Part shown: piece by piece, positions 12,402 to 25,668 of the stretch
Layout of the letters: every line of letters starts with the position of its first letter
How positions within the stretch are numbered: position 1 is the stretch's first letter
Assembly: GCA_963978905.1 (NCBI GenBank)
Contig: OZ022258.1
Location: forward strand, 39,664,591 to 39,728,590
Direction of reading: 5' to 3'
Length of the DNA stretch: 64,000 bases
DNA from: Trichostrongylus colubriformis
Taxonomy: Eukaryota; Nematoda; Chromadorea; Rhabditida; Trichostrongylidae
Notes under the pieces: model-generated
Seen by the model: only the letters and a program-made list of their open reading frames with translations
The model's database searches: none
What the model was told of the DNA's origin: nothing
Position numbers and translations under genes: made by a program

Positions 12402-12484
12402 TATATCCGAATAACCCACTGCCTTGAGGAGATAAGTCGACCAAAGCGATCGTTGCGAGGAATGCCTTCGAAGTCAAGGTTTGA

Positions 12485-12752
12485 AGGGCGAAAGTGGTGT
12501 ACTGACAAGTGGGGCACTTTCACTCTCATGGTGAGGGGATCAAATGCCGCATCAGTGCACGCCAAAATCAACCGACTTTCACACCTTCATCCATCTGGGG
12601 TATGTAGGTGAACCGGTACCAGACTCGTCAGGGAGGATAAAAGCGCCGACATGTACATCGGCTGGCCCCGCAAGTAATTGTGTAGGCCAAATCACATTCG
12701 TCTTCGGCCTCGATTCTGACTGGAATCAGAATGAGCGGCGTATCCCGGGATG
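12485..12752 (+). repeat. Dispersed 260-bp repeat, copy 1
   Basis: Starts GTGGTGTACTGACAAGTGG and ends near GCGGCGTATCCCGGGA. It shares a collinear series of words (CACTCTCATGG, GATCAAAT, CATCGGCTGGCC, AAATCACATTC) with copies at 25,668 and 53,296. Confidence 0.8.
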
Positions 12753-13494
12753 AGACTGCTAGACGCCAGAAACATTATGCTTTACCCTTTTTATACCTTT
12801 CGAGAGACGAGCAGACGAACAGACTCTTGACCTTTCTCTGAAGTCAAAGTCGTTGTTTCGCATATGTAAGTGCGCCAATTTCTTCCATTTTCAAGGTGAA
12901 ATGACCAGCAAAGTAATTATGAATTATATGGCAGGATGGATCGTGCAAGGTCACGCCTACACTTAGACTTTTGATGCTTTCGACATGCCCATGCTCTCAG
13001 TCTGGGATCTGATTGCTGTCCATTAGACTAACGTAAGACTTAGAAGAAGCATGAGGAGAAGTGCTCATGATCTAGACCGGTTTTTATTCATCCACTCGAA
13101 CGCAATTAAAACTTAAGAGAGAGAGTAACATAGCTCGAATGTTTTCAGCACATCGTTGCGCGGTCCTTGAGCCATAGGGGTTTCGCTCAGAGTTCAAGAT
13201 CAAATGCAATTTACCCCCGATAGCTTTGAGGAAATTCAATATCATGCTAATGCTCGACCGCACTTCCCTAGGCTGAATTGTTTTCACTACCCAATCACTC
13301 CCTAGAGTTAATACAGCATAAAAGGACAAATGAGAATGACGTATGGCTCGTCTGTCCGCCATGTTTACTACCATAGAAACAGACCTTCGGAATGGTTAGT
13401 ACTCAGATCGAATGGCCCCTGAGGCGAGTCTCATGCTGGCAAAGTCACATAGACTCATTCGTAGAACACGTCAATCAAAATTGAAACGTACATA

Positions 13495-15033
13495 CAGTAG
13501 CGGTCAAAAGTTTGGAAACTTTTGAATTTTCAACCTCCCTCATTTAGGAAACGACCGAGTTGTCTCAAATTCACAGAATAGGCATACAATCAACTAGAGA
13601 GCACGATGTGTAACACCGTTCTTTGAAAGCTGAAATTTTAAGCGTGGAAATGCCGTTGATGTCAAAAAGGGCACATCAAAAGTTTGGAAACTTCTCAATA
13701 ACAAAGGAAATCGAACCTAGTAAAATCAGAATACAGGAAAAAAACTAGTAGCTCGTTGGATAACCGCGTGAATCAATGACAGCCTTATACCTTCTAGGCA
13801 CTGAATCGATCAGAGCATCAATTTCGGACTAAGGATCGAAGCCCATTCTTCGGACAGAAAATCAAAGTTTTCATCGCAATTCTTCACTTGAATGTGTCTT
13901 GTACGACGCTCAAGTTGCTCCCAAAGATACTCAGTCGGATTGAGGTTCGGACTTTGGCTTGGCCACTTCATGACAGTAATTTTCTTCGATCTCAGAAAGT
14001 CGGTTACGAGGCGGGACGCATGCTTCGGATCATTGTCATGCTGAAAAATCCATTCCCTCGGCATTCTTTGACGAGCAAAAGGAAGCATGGTACTCTCCAG
14101 GATACCTCTGTACGCGGACGAGTCCATATTCCCTTGGATACGGAAAAGTGGGCCAACGCCACATAGACCAAAACATCCCCATACACATCCTCTCCGCCAT
14201 GATTCACTGTTGGTACCTGGTACCTGAGATGATTTCTCCTGTTCACAGAACGTCTCTTCTACTTCAAACCATCGCTGCCAAGGAGGCAAAACTTCGATCC
14301 GTCGCTGAACAAAACTTTTCCCAACTCTTCTCTGGTCCAGGCAAGGTGCTGACGGGCGAGACTCAGTCGCGCCTTCCTATTCCTTGAGCTCACTAATGAC
14401 TTCCTGCTGGGAAGTCTTACAAATGATCCGCCAGCTCTCAGACGACGCTGAACTGTACTTTGGCTGATAGAAGGGCCCAAAAAATTTGTCACCAGCTTGA
14501 GAATGTCAGTTGACGAGGCGCGCGGGTCAGCATGCGAGGACCTTACGATGAATGTGTCGTCCCTTGGTGCTGTCTTACGAGGTCTTTCTGAACTATGACT
14601 TTTCACCACACGTCTTTACCTTCGGTAGCGCCTGAAAATCTTGGTGATCGTGCTTTTAGCGAGGTGATACTGCTGTGCAAGAAGGTTTTTGGGCGTTCCA
14701 GATCGAATGGCCCGAACAATCGCCTCCTGCACAGCTAGTGCTACTTTTTTACCAGATCCCACCTGAAAATGAGGTACTGTGCCATAATTTTACCTAAAAC
14801 TATAAAACTATAATAATATAATGATGTTATTGAGAAGTTTCCAAACTTTTGAGGTGCCCTTTTTGACATAAGCAACATTTTCACCCTTGAAATTTCCACT
14901 TTCAAAGAACGACGTTACACATCGTGTTCTCTACCTAATTTTATGCCGATTCTGTGAATTTAAGACTACTCGGTCGGATCTTAATTGAGAGAGGTTGAAA
15001 CTTTAAAAGTTTCCAAACTTTTGACCGCTACTG
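13495..15033 (-). mobile_element. Tc1-like transposon with long IR/DR termini
   Basis: A 1,539-bp element flanked by TA on both sides (13493-13494 and 15034-15035). Each end carries an inverted repeat of about 208 bp (13495-13702 and 14826-15033). Each repeat holds two direct copies of TCAAAAGTTTGGAAACTT, one at the tip and one at the inner edge. This is the IR/DR arrangement known from a subgroup of Tc1-like elements. The interior carries a decayed transposase on the minus strand. Confidence 0.93.
13810..14762 (-). pseudogene. Tc1-family transposase, broken
   Basis: Read on the minus strand from a TTTTCAG-like junction near 14,762. It has an N-terminal HTH-like segment (PKNLLAQQYHLAKSTITKIF), then VLFSDGSKF with the first catalytic Asp, FQHDNDPKHAS with the second, and SPNLNPTEYLWE with the Glu. 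Exactly 34 residues separate the last two, the DD34E spacing of Tc1. Breaks: a stop after YRR near 14,618, a stop after GSDGLK at 14,259 and a frameshift near 14,195. The catalytic residues survive, but the gene cannot make one protein as it stands. Confidence 0.9.
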
Positions 15034-15039
15034 TATGAT

Positions 15040-16075
15040 GTATGTATTGGGTTGAGGAACATGTAGTTCCCCTGGTTTTTTGTTGTATTTTATTACACTG
15101 TCCCTCTGCCTTTCGATGATGCTCATAGCTGATGTTAATGGAGCTTTTTCTGCTCTACAAAACGCTTCTATCTGTTTTTCGATTCCATCTGTTGCCTAAT
15201 ATTTATGAGGTTTGAAGATGAAGTAAGCTGAAGGCAAAAATTGGCACTCCCAACACTTCATCCTTCTCGTCTGTCGTCGAGATCAAAAATGTACGTGCAT
15301 ATGTTTTCGACAGAGCTTATTCAACTCTACAGAGAGCTTTTTTTGCTCTACCAGATAATGCCACTAGCCTTTTGAATACTTTTACACTTTGATATTTCTG
15401 AGGCTCAGAAATGGGCTACACAGTGAAAGCTCACCCGCACTTTTGCGCAAAAATTCGAGATTTCACCTAACACTTTTATCGTACAGGAAACCCCTCAGTT
15501 ATGACAGTAGACGGCTCAGAGACGTCTTTTTCCCTCATTTGATTCCATCTGACATGGAGATGGTCGGCTCTTCTGGACCTCGATGCGCCAGAAGTGCAGA
15601 TTTTTCCTTACTCCATTTATTCCCCATTTACTCCATTTCTGAACATTGAGAATCACAAACAATCAAACGATCAAAACCAAATAGAACCGTTCTGTAGAGC
15701 TGAAAAAAGCTCTAACGAAAACATATGTTAGCCTTGTCGAAAGATGAATGAAGCAATAAGAAAAAGATAACAAAAAAATACCCGCGGGAACTCAGTCTTT
15801 AACCCAATGAATGTCAGTAGTATCTTTTCCGCTGAGTTTTCATCGAACATAAGAGGGTATTTAAACAACAAAAAAATACAAATAGCTTCACCAGCAAGGT
15901 GGAACTTCGTGTACTTTCGTTTAATGAAAACAATCAAAGAAAAAACAGCACAAAGCTCAAATAATTGGCATGCTACATGGCATGAGTGCTGTTGGCTACT
16001 GCACAATTTTTTTACTGCCGATTTTCAGAGCCACGGAACGACCGCATTTTTGAGTGATCGCTCGTAAAATAAGAT
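15040..16075. other. No gene recognised
   Basis: AT-rich unique-looking sequence between the Tc1-like element and a foldback. Open frames up to 92 codons lack any motif. Confidence 0.5.
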
Positions 16076-16505
16076 TAAAGGAATCGTCCACGAAAAATGA
16101 GCCTTTTTGCTACCCATATATTTGTGTTGTATTTGCCTAATGTGGGCTGCATGCAAAGTATCACCCGAAACAATGTGGATCCGGCCATGATACAGCCGCA
16201 CAAAGTCTCGGCCGGGTGGGCGTGGCCCCGAGCAAGTGCAAACCTCGTCATCCGTGGCGGTCGGAGACGTGTGGGAATAGAGAGTTACGTGAACAGTCCC
16301 ATTCTCCGTTCCTAACCGTTGCAAACGACGGGACGGGGCTTTGACTGAGAGGCCCCGCCCACCAGGCCAAGAATTTGGGGAGCTTTACCATAGACGAATT
16401 CCCACTTTTTAGCGTAGAACTTTGCATGCGGCCATTATCAGGCAAATAGAACATAAATATATGGGTAACAGAGAGACTCATTACCCCGTGAACGATATTC
16501 CTTCA
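16076..16505. repeat. 430-bp foldback MITE family copy
   Basis: Same arms and centre as 8791-9221, starting GATTAAAGGAATCGTCCACG and ending AACGATATTCCTT. The left junction is TTAA. Confidence 0.88.
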
Positions 16506-16509
16506 GCCA

Positions 16510-18350
16510 AATCCGATTCCTGGAAATTGTGATAGAATAATACTGCGCAATGACTCCAAAAGGTTGTGAATCCTCCAGGAGTCTGGCTTCTTTCTGTGGG
16601 TGGTCTCGATCTTTCAAAACCCCTATGAAAGCGCTCCAGAAATGGGCAAGTACCGTAGCCGTAGAGAACAAAGCCAAATACATCTGAATTCACTGAAGCA
16701 GAAAAAGAACATATAGAAGTAAAAGCATACATAGAAAAGTTACTCCAGTTCCATAATTCTCTAATATGAAAAATTCCGTGCACCCCTCCACCCCCCCCCC
16801 CCCCCCCCCACCACCCCCCTCATTTTAAATGAGTGCTTCTGCAATACAGTTTTGGCTATGGTATAAAGGAGTGCCGATGGCTCGTTTCAGCTAAAAAAAT
16901 GTTGCCGCCAAGACCACATGTTAACCGAGGAATCCTCGAGAGAGAGAAGGGTATTCGAACTGTTGGACGAAGAGGAAAAGATGTAGGAAGCTGGAAAAGA
17001 AAGGGGTTTGCAAGCAAAATTGTAAGGTTTTGTAATGTTTCTCATAGGGCATTGTGGAGCTCTCTCTATTCCTCCTAGTGCTCGATGTTTTTTTTGGATG
17101 AGGACCGCAGCATGGGCTCGCACGACGGTTGCAAGGGAATCTCAACGCATCTTTTAAAGCCAGTTGTCGTACCGACGCGTCCATTTTATCAACTCATGGA
17201 ACTGTGCGAATACGATTTCGCCGCACCGATTTGCCGCCAGTCACCGGCGGTCATTCGCGAGCAAAAACAAAAGCACCTTATATCCCTTGCACACGTGAGG
17301 TGAACCTATGAAAACTGTCGCAATCATCCAAAACGCTAGTAAATGTAACTCCAGAAGTCCAAAAATAATGGGACCTGGACGTGGTAACCACTAACCTCGG
17401 CTTTTTCAGGCATTTTGCAATGACACTTGCCGCATTCCAAGAACTATTACGTATAGCCGTCGAGTATCTGAAAAAAAGCGACGGTCTATTTCAGAAAATA
17501 GAAAGTTCATGCCGACAGCAGCTTCAAATTGACAAAAAGTCTTCAACGAAGGCACGAGGAGAAGAGCTCCAATTTGCGTTTAGTTATGGGACATGCATGA
17601 AGTGACGCTGCGACAACGACAACGAATACCCAGAGATTGATTCGGATGCAGTAATGGGATTTCGTCTAGTCGCGGCACAAGGAGCAGCAGCAGCAGTGTT
17701 CCCTCCTCTATCTCGTCCACTTCTTTTCCACTTTTTCACTTCCGGCTTCTGATGCATTCACTCGCAAAGGAACCATTTAATCGACTAACACGACAATTTT
17801 ATTACCATCGGTTCCACTGTAATTGGCTGGATGAAGTTTCCATCAAGAAATTTCCGAAAGAATGGAACAACAGAAAGATTTGCAACGGTGAAGGAATGGC
17901 AAATGGAAAATATTCAGCGAAAACTTCTGGAAAAGAGAATGTGGGAAAGGGATTACAACGTTACAGCGACGTGATATATGTATTATGATAAATGATAGCA
18001 AGAAGTAAGATTGCATGGGATACATAAAGATGATAAATGACCGATCATATGATGTTGTATCGCAGGGTGATATACATCCAGTAGAATCAGAAACTGCTAT
18101 TTATTGAGGAAAAAAGAAATCACAAAAAGTTAATCGCTCAAGAATAAACAAAGAGACTGTAAAAAAAGAAACCATGTATAAAAAGATTTAGGGGGAGGAA
18201 AGAAAGAAGTAGTTTAACCGTTTCGCACGGGCCCTTAGACGGAGGTTGACTTAGAGATAATCTCCCTCTGTTGAAGATGATGATGAAATGCGTAGACATA
18301 ACATTGCTGGATGTTTGGTCATCAAATGGGTGACCGGCCAATAAGATTAT
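16510..18350. other. No gene recognised; poly-C block
   Basis: Contains a long C-rich run (about 16,780-16,820) and open frames under 90 codons with no recognisable domain. Confidence 0.5.
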
Positions 18351-18351
18351 G

Positions 18352-18568
18352 GGTGCTATCGCAATGAGGAGAAAGTGGGGGGGGGAGGGGGTGGTGGCGC
18401 TGTTTTTACTCAGTCGAAGAAAGAAAACGGACCCCTTCCTTCTTGGCTTGAGGGTTGAGCAAAAATAGCCCCATGAATGCGCGAGTGATCCCACCATGAT
18501 CGGATACTCAGGTGTGCAACTTTTCATGAAATGCCCCTTTCCCCTCCTACCCTCTTTGCGATAGCACC
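18352..18568. mobile_element. Poly-G-carrying hAT-like MITE, copy 1
   Basis: 217 bp with ends GGTGCTATCGCAATGAGG and GCGATAGCACC. A G-rich run (GGGGGGGGAGGGGG) sits just inside the left end. The flanking 8-mers AGATTATG and AGATCATA agree at 6 of 8 positions. Confidence 0.7.
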
Positions 18569-18582
18569 AGATCATATATCTC

Positions 18583-19106
18583 TTAGGCTGTCGCAAAAGG
18601 AATGTGGGTTTTTTTTCTGTATTTGACGCAAATTTATTGTTTCGACGTGAACTGTCACATGTCACTCGAAAGCTTATTTTATGCTCTATTAGAAGTACTT
18701 GCCAAAACTATTATACTATCTTCTGTCAATGATTTGGACTTTAATTGTAGATGTCGAAACGTGATTTTCGCAATGTTTTCTTCACCAATCCTCTTTCAGA
18801 GCTACGAGGCTCTACCTCATCCGCCATACTCATCGGACCTCTCGCCCACTGGTTACCACTTCTCAAGCATCTGGACACGTGAAATGCTTCAAAAACCAAG
18901 ACGATGTCAAATACGGCCTCACTGACTTTGTAGCCTCCGCAACCCCGGGTTTCTATGCTAACGGCATAAATAAGCTACGGTTCCCGCTGGCAACAATGTG
19001 CTGATTCTAATGGTTTTCGCTTTGATTGAGGAAGTTTATTCTGAGCTAAATTATGTTGATTCAAAGTTAAGATTAGGAAACCTGCATTTCTTTTGCAACG
19101 ACCTAA
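18583..19106 (+). mobile_element. Mariner deletion derivative (524 bp)
   Basis: Inverted ends TTAGGCTGTCGCAAAAGGAA and the complement of TTAGGTCGTTGCAAAAGAAA. The interior (about 18,800-19,000, + strand) still encodes mariner C-terminal words such as LPHPPYSSDLSPTGYHF and GFYANGINKL, with frameshifts. No intact TA duplication is visible. The motif set resembles the Hsmar1/cecropia-like branch (family knowledge). Confidence 0.82.
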
Positions 19107-19109
19107 TCT

Positions 19110-22100
19110 TTTCTTTTGAGCATAGCCGGTGGTACTAACACACTGAGCATTTACGCTTTGGATTAGAGTAGAATTAGCATTCAACGTTGATCCCCTCCCT
19201 TTTGGACTACGCCACGCACTCATTCTCACACGGAATCGCACTGCTTTTTGAATGCTTCTCATTTAGCTTAACAATAGCAAACGAAACTGACCATGAAGAT
19301 TTAACTCACGATGAAAGGAAAGGAAGTGGGGCTGCTAGTCCCTACGCCATTTCCTTTATCAAGACACTTGAACAAATGCTCAGTTTCTAGAAGTGGTTAT
19401 TTCTAGAGAGATAAATTAAGAAGACCGTTTTTCGAACCAAAATCACACGGCTATAATGGTTCCTGGCGATTGAAAATTTTCGGGTGTTCTGGTTTCTTGG
19501 CAACTCCCTCAGTGGGAAGAGCAGTTATTCGACGACGGACAAAGTGATGAAGTACTCGGGCCTACGTTTTGAATATGGAAAGTGAAGAGTGGAAAGTGCA
19601 ATAGAGCACCAATAGAAGCTTCACCCCTCGGAGAAGCTTCTAATCTGATTAGGAAGCCGCATGTGATGTGTAGACGATATTACATTCACTAATTCTTTGT
19701 CCAGAATTGGAGGCATCAGAGTCTAAAGCAAGCGCCAGTTATCCGAACTTTCACGGCGATTTTAGCAAGAAAATGTCCACGGCGATGGCCGAGCGGACGC
19801 AAACCTGAGAGTTAAGGGGGTGAGGTGAGTAGATGGCACCATGGTATCAGTCGACGTGAACACTTGAGGGAGGGACATCAATTACGAAAAAATTCATGAG
19901 GACTGAATTCAATTTTGTATCTAAAAACCTTAAAAAGTGGGGATGCATAAGCATTAGTGAATTTGCTGTTGCTTTCAGTATAATTATTGACTGAATATTC
20001 ATTCATCCATTCAGTTGTTGACGTCTACTTGAAATATTGTTGAAGACTGCTTTGAGCCCTAGACCGTCGCATTATTTCGCTATTTGGCGCATACTATCAT
20101 GCATATGCATACTCTAATTGCTGATGTTGAGGTACGTGAAACTGACTCGTCCTAGACTGCGAGACAGAATCAGTCAAACAAACAGACAGGTAGAGGCAGG
20201 CATGCACGCAGACAAATAGACAGACAGACAAATAGGAAGACAGACAGGCAGACATACAGACAAACAGAGTAAATGAATAATAGCACAGATTGGAGAGAAA
20301 TTGGCAGACACGGACCGAGAGCACGTGAATTATTCAAAATGATAAGGCAACAGAAATACACCAACAGGATTCCAGAGAAACGAGTGAGCTTCCAATGTGC
20401 AATACAACAAATCACCCTGAGTGATGCGCTCGATCCCAATTGCCATGATGAAGTAAGAGTCCACAGCAATACTCATACATCCACATCACATGCCTCGTCG
20501 TATGTGATCAAAGGCTCAAGTATATATCTTTACAGCACGAAATACTACCCAAATATGTTCTTAGGAATCATAGTAATAATACGGAAGGCTGTGTGTGAAC
20601 GCGATCGCGTGAGGTGCGGCGTGGAATATCGCGTGCCTATAGGCTCCAAAATTGGCGGCTCCAAATATGGTAGCTGTCGTGGAATTCGAGGGAGGTGCTC
20701 ATGGTACAGGTTATTAAGCGTCTGCAGTCCCTTGACCAGGGCAAGTTGGGAGCTTTATAATGAAGGCGAAGGTTGTAAGGGCACCACTAGGGAAATGGGG
20801 AAAAGAGAACTGCGAAAACATGTTCTCTGTATACGAAAGGATGAATAAGGAAGATGTGTGGCGAGACTGCGCTGAAAGGCGTCCCATCTCCTTCAGTGAG
20901 TCTCGTTTCCCTTCCAAGTTTTTTTAACATTTTCCCTTAATTGGTAACCTTTCCTCTCTTCCATGGTTTTGCCGTTAAAGGCGGCTCAAGCGACTACATG
21001 GAAAACTGTTGAGAATGAGAGCGAATGAGTGTGTGCTTACAAGGGGAGGTCAGTTGGTCAACCTGGCCATACTCAATGAGGGGCATAGCGCTATATGCCT
21101 CATGAGACTCTGGACTCGAATGTGCCCCCTAAATTTGCGGAACGACTTTGCGAACGAAGTTATGAAGATTTTCTTGATGAACAATACTATCACATAGTAA
21201 GTAAGAGAGGGCGCCCGTAGCACACGAGTTAGACGTTTACGCGCAAAACCAATGTTGTTTTCATGTTCAGAAATCGAATTACTTTTGGAGGTAGGTTTTT
21301 AGCCTGCTCGAAATGATGAGCAGGATTTGGAAAACTCCTTGGATAAAAGTAACCGACCATAGAGTAAACGGTATTTTTTACTTTTTGTACGTTAAAAAGC
21401 TACCAGCTATAACAAATATAACCGAGGCATGCCTGAACAGATGCTTTTCGCAGCAAACGTGCGTGGCAAAGCCCCCTCATCCCAGTGATGCAGACAGCGC
21501 GAAAACACGTCCCCGATAAGGATCCGTGGTAGGTAGGAAAAAAGATCCAGTCTTCTTTCTTGAGTTTTTTTTTTTTACCGTTCTATTCCGTTCTTCCTCC
21601 ATTGTCCCACTACTTAACACTATAATGCTACGTAGACGGTCGAAATTAGAACTTACTGAGATTCTAAAAGAATAACTAAAGTTCAGTGTATGGCGCATAC
21701 CGTAAACGATTATTGAAGGTCAAACTTGTGCTTTCCCATGCATTCACATCTACATGAGGTTTCTATGCACGATACTAATATGTATAGTGCTTGAACATAT
21801 GAGTGTGCCCTGCAGTGCTATTTCTTGATGAAAAGGTGTTGATCTGATTGGGCAGTGTAAATGCACTTCCAAATTCCAAGTTATCTTAGTTTCATAGCTG
21901 TTTACAATGCTGGGGTGTCCCTCTTGAATGGCTTCCATAATAAAAAATTATAAATAAGTTAGCCATGCGCTTTGCCAAAAAACCAGCTTGTATTTTGTGG
22001 CTTAAAGGCAACGCTTGAGGTAAGGGCAAAATGGGAACTGTAACGCATTTTCCGGGAGAGATGCCGCGAAGGCGGTACAACGTCGCGGCGTACTGAATCA

Positions 22101-23210
22101 GGCACATGCCGTCTCAACGACATGAACCTGATTCATTCCATTTACATTTACACCTCAACGTCTAGTGATGCAGAGAAGGCAAAAGAGAGAAGTAAGGAGA
22201 GTTTACATTCTACCGATTTCCGCCGTTTCATTTCGTTCTTGTAATCATAAATTCATCAGTGATATTTCGAATGCGAAAATGGACGGGCAGCTTAGCCGGC
22301 ATTCCTCATCAATGATCAAAGGGCCATGAAAGTGATGGCACTCTTAGCTCACTGAATGCAACAAAAGCGGTATTATGCCTCCGGCTGGGGAAAGTTTGTT
22401 TTAATTGAATAGATGCTAAGGGTTCAGGGTGTAATTTACGGTAAGAACCAGAACACCATGTTCAAGTCAGGAAAGAAGATGTACATGGCAATTCGGAGAG
22501 AAATATGACAAAAAGAGGACGCTAATGATCTGAGATAGCTAGAGATAAAACAGCAGCCATGTAGGGAGACCTGTACAAAATGAATACGTTTGTTATGGAA
22601 TAAAAGACAGAAACGGCAATTCCGAGCCTTTGGAAAATGAACACACGATACACCCATCAAAATGTGTCGCGGCGGGAGGCTTGTTGTGACATATTTCATG
22701 CAAAATTGCCAATTTCGCAATTACGTTATGCCAATGAGCAGAGGAAAAAAAGCCCAGTACTGCTGCAATTATAATGTCAGTGCTGTTGAGGAAATGGTCG
22801 AGTGTCAGTGGTATTTTTCAGACATGACATCCTGGCATTCTGATAATCTAACACGCCATTTGTGCACTTCTGGTAGTGCCACATGCGTTTCGGGTGCGTA
22901 TTCGTAGATGATGGTATGGGTTGTTCGGGCCTACTTTGGAAACATAGTTGAAAGTCGATAAGAATAGAGCATAGTAGAAAGAGAAGGAAATAGGGGATGA
23001 ATAGCTTACAGACACAAGAATTGAAGCCGCGTATCCACCTGATGTCATGTTGGAATAGATGGCAGGAGTGAGAGAAGACGGTTCTTGCTAACCCTGCAGG
23101 TGTTCCTGTTCATCGAAAAATTTGCCAAATGTAGTCTTCCTTTACCCTTATTTTTTATTTCGATGACTCACTTCAAAAGTTCTCATCACTGACAATATGC
23201 CTAATTATGT
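19110..23210. other. No gene recognised
   Basis: Holds the longest + frame of this half (20273-20848, 191 codons), whose composition is erratic and which starts inside a microsatellite. No splice-linked coding pattern was found. Confidence 0.45.
20158..20275 (+). repeat. Degenerate (ACAG)n microsatellite
   Basis: Interrupted runs of CAGACAGA, CAAACAGA and similar tetramers over about 120 bp. Confidence 0.85.
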
Positions 23211-23737
23211 CTTAAAGGCATATTCCAGGATTACCTTGAGTGGGTTTAAGCGCTAAACTATGAAATCAGAGATGGAGGGGAACACGCTGACAAAGAAAAA
23301 TCTGAAAAAAGTCCCCGAAAAAGGCAAATATTAGGCCTCCTGTCATCTGGCCTTGAACGAGATTACCGTGTGAAAACAAGCCTTCGAATCAGTTCCCGCT
23401 GGCTGGTATCAGAAGGAACTCTAGGATATCATCTGTTTCCACATGTCAACGTCTCCTTTATCGTTGGCATCTCTCCCTTATCTTATGTTATCACGCAAAT
23501 CGTAGGTCTCATTTGCCACGTTGTTGCCATCATTGCCACCGTCATTGCCAACGATCACGTACGGGATGGGTGCGCCCGAGCTCCAGGGTGCGGTCGAGCT
23601 GGCTTCAAGAGCTCCGCGCGGTGCGATGACTCATCATCGCGCTTCGGTATGTGCACAGGCCCCCTGCACGTTTGGGGAACTATTAGGTTATGTGAAAGGA
23701 CTGCGATGTTTTCCTAATCCTGGAATGTGCCTTTAAG
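23211..23737. repeat. 527-bp TTAA-flanked MITE
   Basis: Starts CTTAAAGGCATATTCCAGGA and ends TCCTGGAATGTGCCTTTAAG, so the ends are inverted and carry TTAA at the same relative place. No coding motif was seen in the body. Confidence 0.75.
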
Positions 23738-23874
23738 TCTTCAATACGTCAGTTCGTGTAATGAGAGAAAGAAGCTCGGGAAGAAAATTGGGTATATCCA
23801 AAAGACTGGACTTCGATTTAGACATGCCGCAACTTTGTAAGGCTGTTTCTCTGTACGTCGGTTGGTATGATTCT

Positions 23875-24240
23875 ACTCTATATAATTAGCTTTGTATGTC
23901 TGTGTTCGTCCGTCTGTCTGTCACGAAATTCACATCTCGAGTCGCAGCAAAACTGAGACCCTTAATTTTACAAGTGATATTGAAGCGGCAAAGGGACTCT
24001 AGCGGTAGTGGACCGGAAGTGATAGCAGCAGATAAGATCCGATAAGGAGCGTCAAAAGGCGAACGTCACCAAAGTCGTTTCGCTTACTGCATTGATCCTA
24101 CATAGAGCGCTGACTCCCATAGATGTTGAGTGGGACGGGAGTATAAGGTGATCAAATTGATAGCGAAATTGAGAAGATTCGATAAGGAGCGTCGGAAGGC
24201 AAATGTTACCAATTCTGCTTCTCTTTTCCGGCTGACAGTG
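23875..24240. repeat. Degenerate minisatellite, second locus
   Basis: Begins CTCTATATAATTAGC with a GTCCGTCTGTCTGTC run, then GAAATTCACATCTCG and units ending GATAAGGAGCGTC. Confidence 0.65.
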
Positions 24241-24254
24241 GATTGATCACATTC

Positions 24255-24565
24255 ACAGGTATTGCAGGGTACGCGGACCTCAAAGGCAGTGGTAGGGGTA
24301 ATTCGGCTGGATCATTCATTCAATCTTTGGTACTGAGCGATGGACGTTTTCGACCATGAAATCTCACACGTCAAGCATTGCGTTATTTCGATCGATACGG
24401 CTTTGATACCATACGATAAATATCATTCGGCTATCACGCTTATTGCTCTACACCTCAGTCATTCTTCGTAAGAATTAATCCTAGGAGGCGGACCGAGATA
24501 AGAGACAGCTGGAGTTAAAAAAGCTGCAATCGCCACACTTTAAGGGCGATTTTCTCGACGTGAAA
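24255..24565 (+). repeat. Dispersed repeat with TCATTC..CTACACCTCAGTC words
   Basis: Shares CGATAAATATCATTC, ACGCTTATT, ACACCTCAGTCATT and CCTAGGAGG with 31,205-31,395 and, reversed, with 37,700-38,035. A fragment of the opposite end (CTATCTGTGGCGAAATCCCG) is at 63,477. Confidence 0.65.
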
Positions 24566-25596
24566 TGCAACTTTTGCCACCCGTGGAGACGGTTCTCTAT
24601 CAATTTAACAGTGATATCGTATCTCGCAGGCCTTTTGCCAATCAAGTACAGCGCAACAAAGATCCAGACTCACACCTTATACTTTGTCTGACTCACAGCA
24701 TTGGTGGGGTATTCAAACTGCTTGAAATCTCTGGGAGCAGTAACAATTAGATAGTTTGCCATTTGTCTCGAGGAAAGATCAAGTGCTGCTGTTATTTATC
24801 GCATGGAGACTTTCGGACTCGCTTTTAAACCTCCAGAGACATAATTCTATTCAGAGGGCACTCAACCACTAGTGGGAGGGTGGACAACAAGATTGGTATC
24901 TCTGAATCAAAACGATTGGAGCAGCGGTATACTGTACGGTAATGGGTGGCGCTCTCAGTGACGGTAGCACAAATATGAGCAACTGTTTCCCTCGCCCAAC
25001 CCCCCCCCCCCCCCCCAAGGGACCCTAGAGACACTATTCCCCAGGATCTTGGTTTATAATTTGAGTCGGTCCTCGCGACAACTGAGCGAGACCACTTCAT
25101 TCTGAGAAAATCGTCATGGTGTGCCTTCACTCGGATAATTAGGGCCTTCAATCTGGCAATTAGTGCTTGATAATTTTTAAAAGCAGCGAAACCACAAGAC
25201 ACTTTGAAAATTTCGCAAAACTCAAAGTTAGTCTTTCAATACTACGGAAAAAGCACGTTCTTTGTCTCGTGGGACAATCTTGGTCACTGATAACCTGTCA
25301 CGCAAGAAATATGCGTTTCGTCCCATCAACGTTTCAAACTCATCGCCATAGGTGAGCAGTGAAACACCTCTGTTCGATGTGGAAAAGGCGTGGAATTATC
25401 ATGACATGCGCTGTAATGTAAATTCCGGCCCCTAACATCGCTAGAGAAGGTCTGGATGTGATCGGGGCTGTAAAATTATTCATGAATTTTCTTCTTCTCA
25501 AATGCGAAACCATTCAACAGTTCCCACTGGACCACATGAATTACTATTCAAACCATGAGAATTCATAACATCATCTCAAATATTCACAACCGCAAC

Positions 25597-25668
25597 AATT
25601 TGAAGGAATCGTGCGCGAAAAATGAGTTTTTCTATTATCCATATATTTATGCCGTACTTGTTTAAAAG
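25597..25668. repeat. 430-bp foldback MITE family, left-tip fragment
   Basis: Matches the first 70 bases of the family (GAAGGAATCGTGCGCGAAAA) and then switches abruptly to another dispersed repeat at about 25,668. Confidence 0.75.

Noticed and set aside
20273..20848. 191-codon open frame on the + strand
   Set aside because: It starts in a microsatellite, has erratic composition, no domain and no splice-consistent neighbours.
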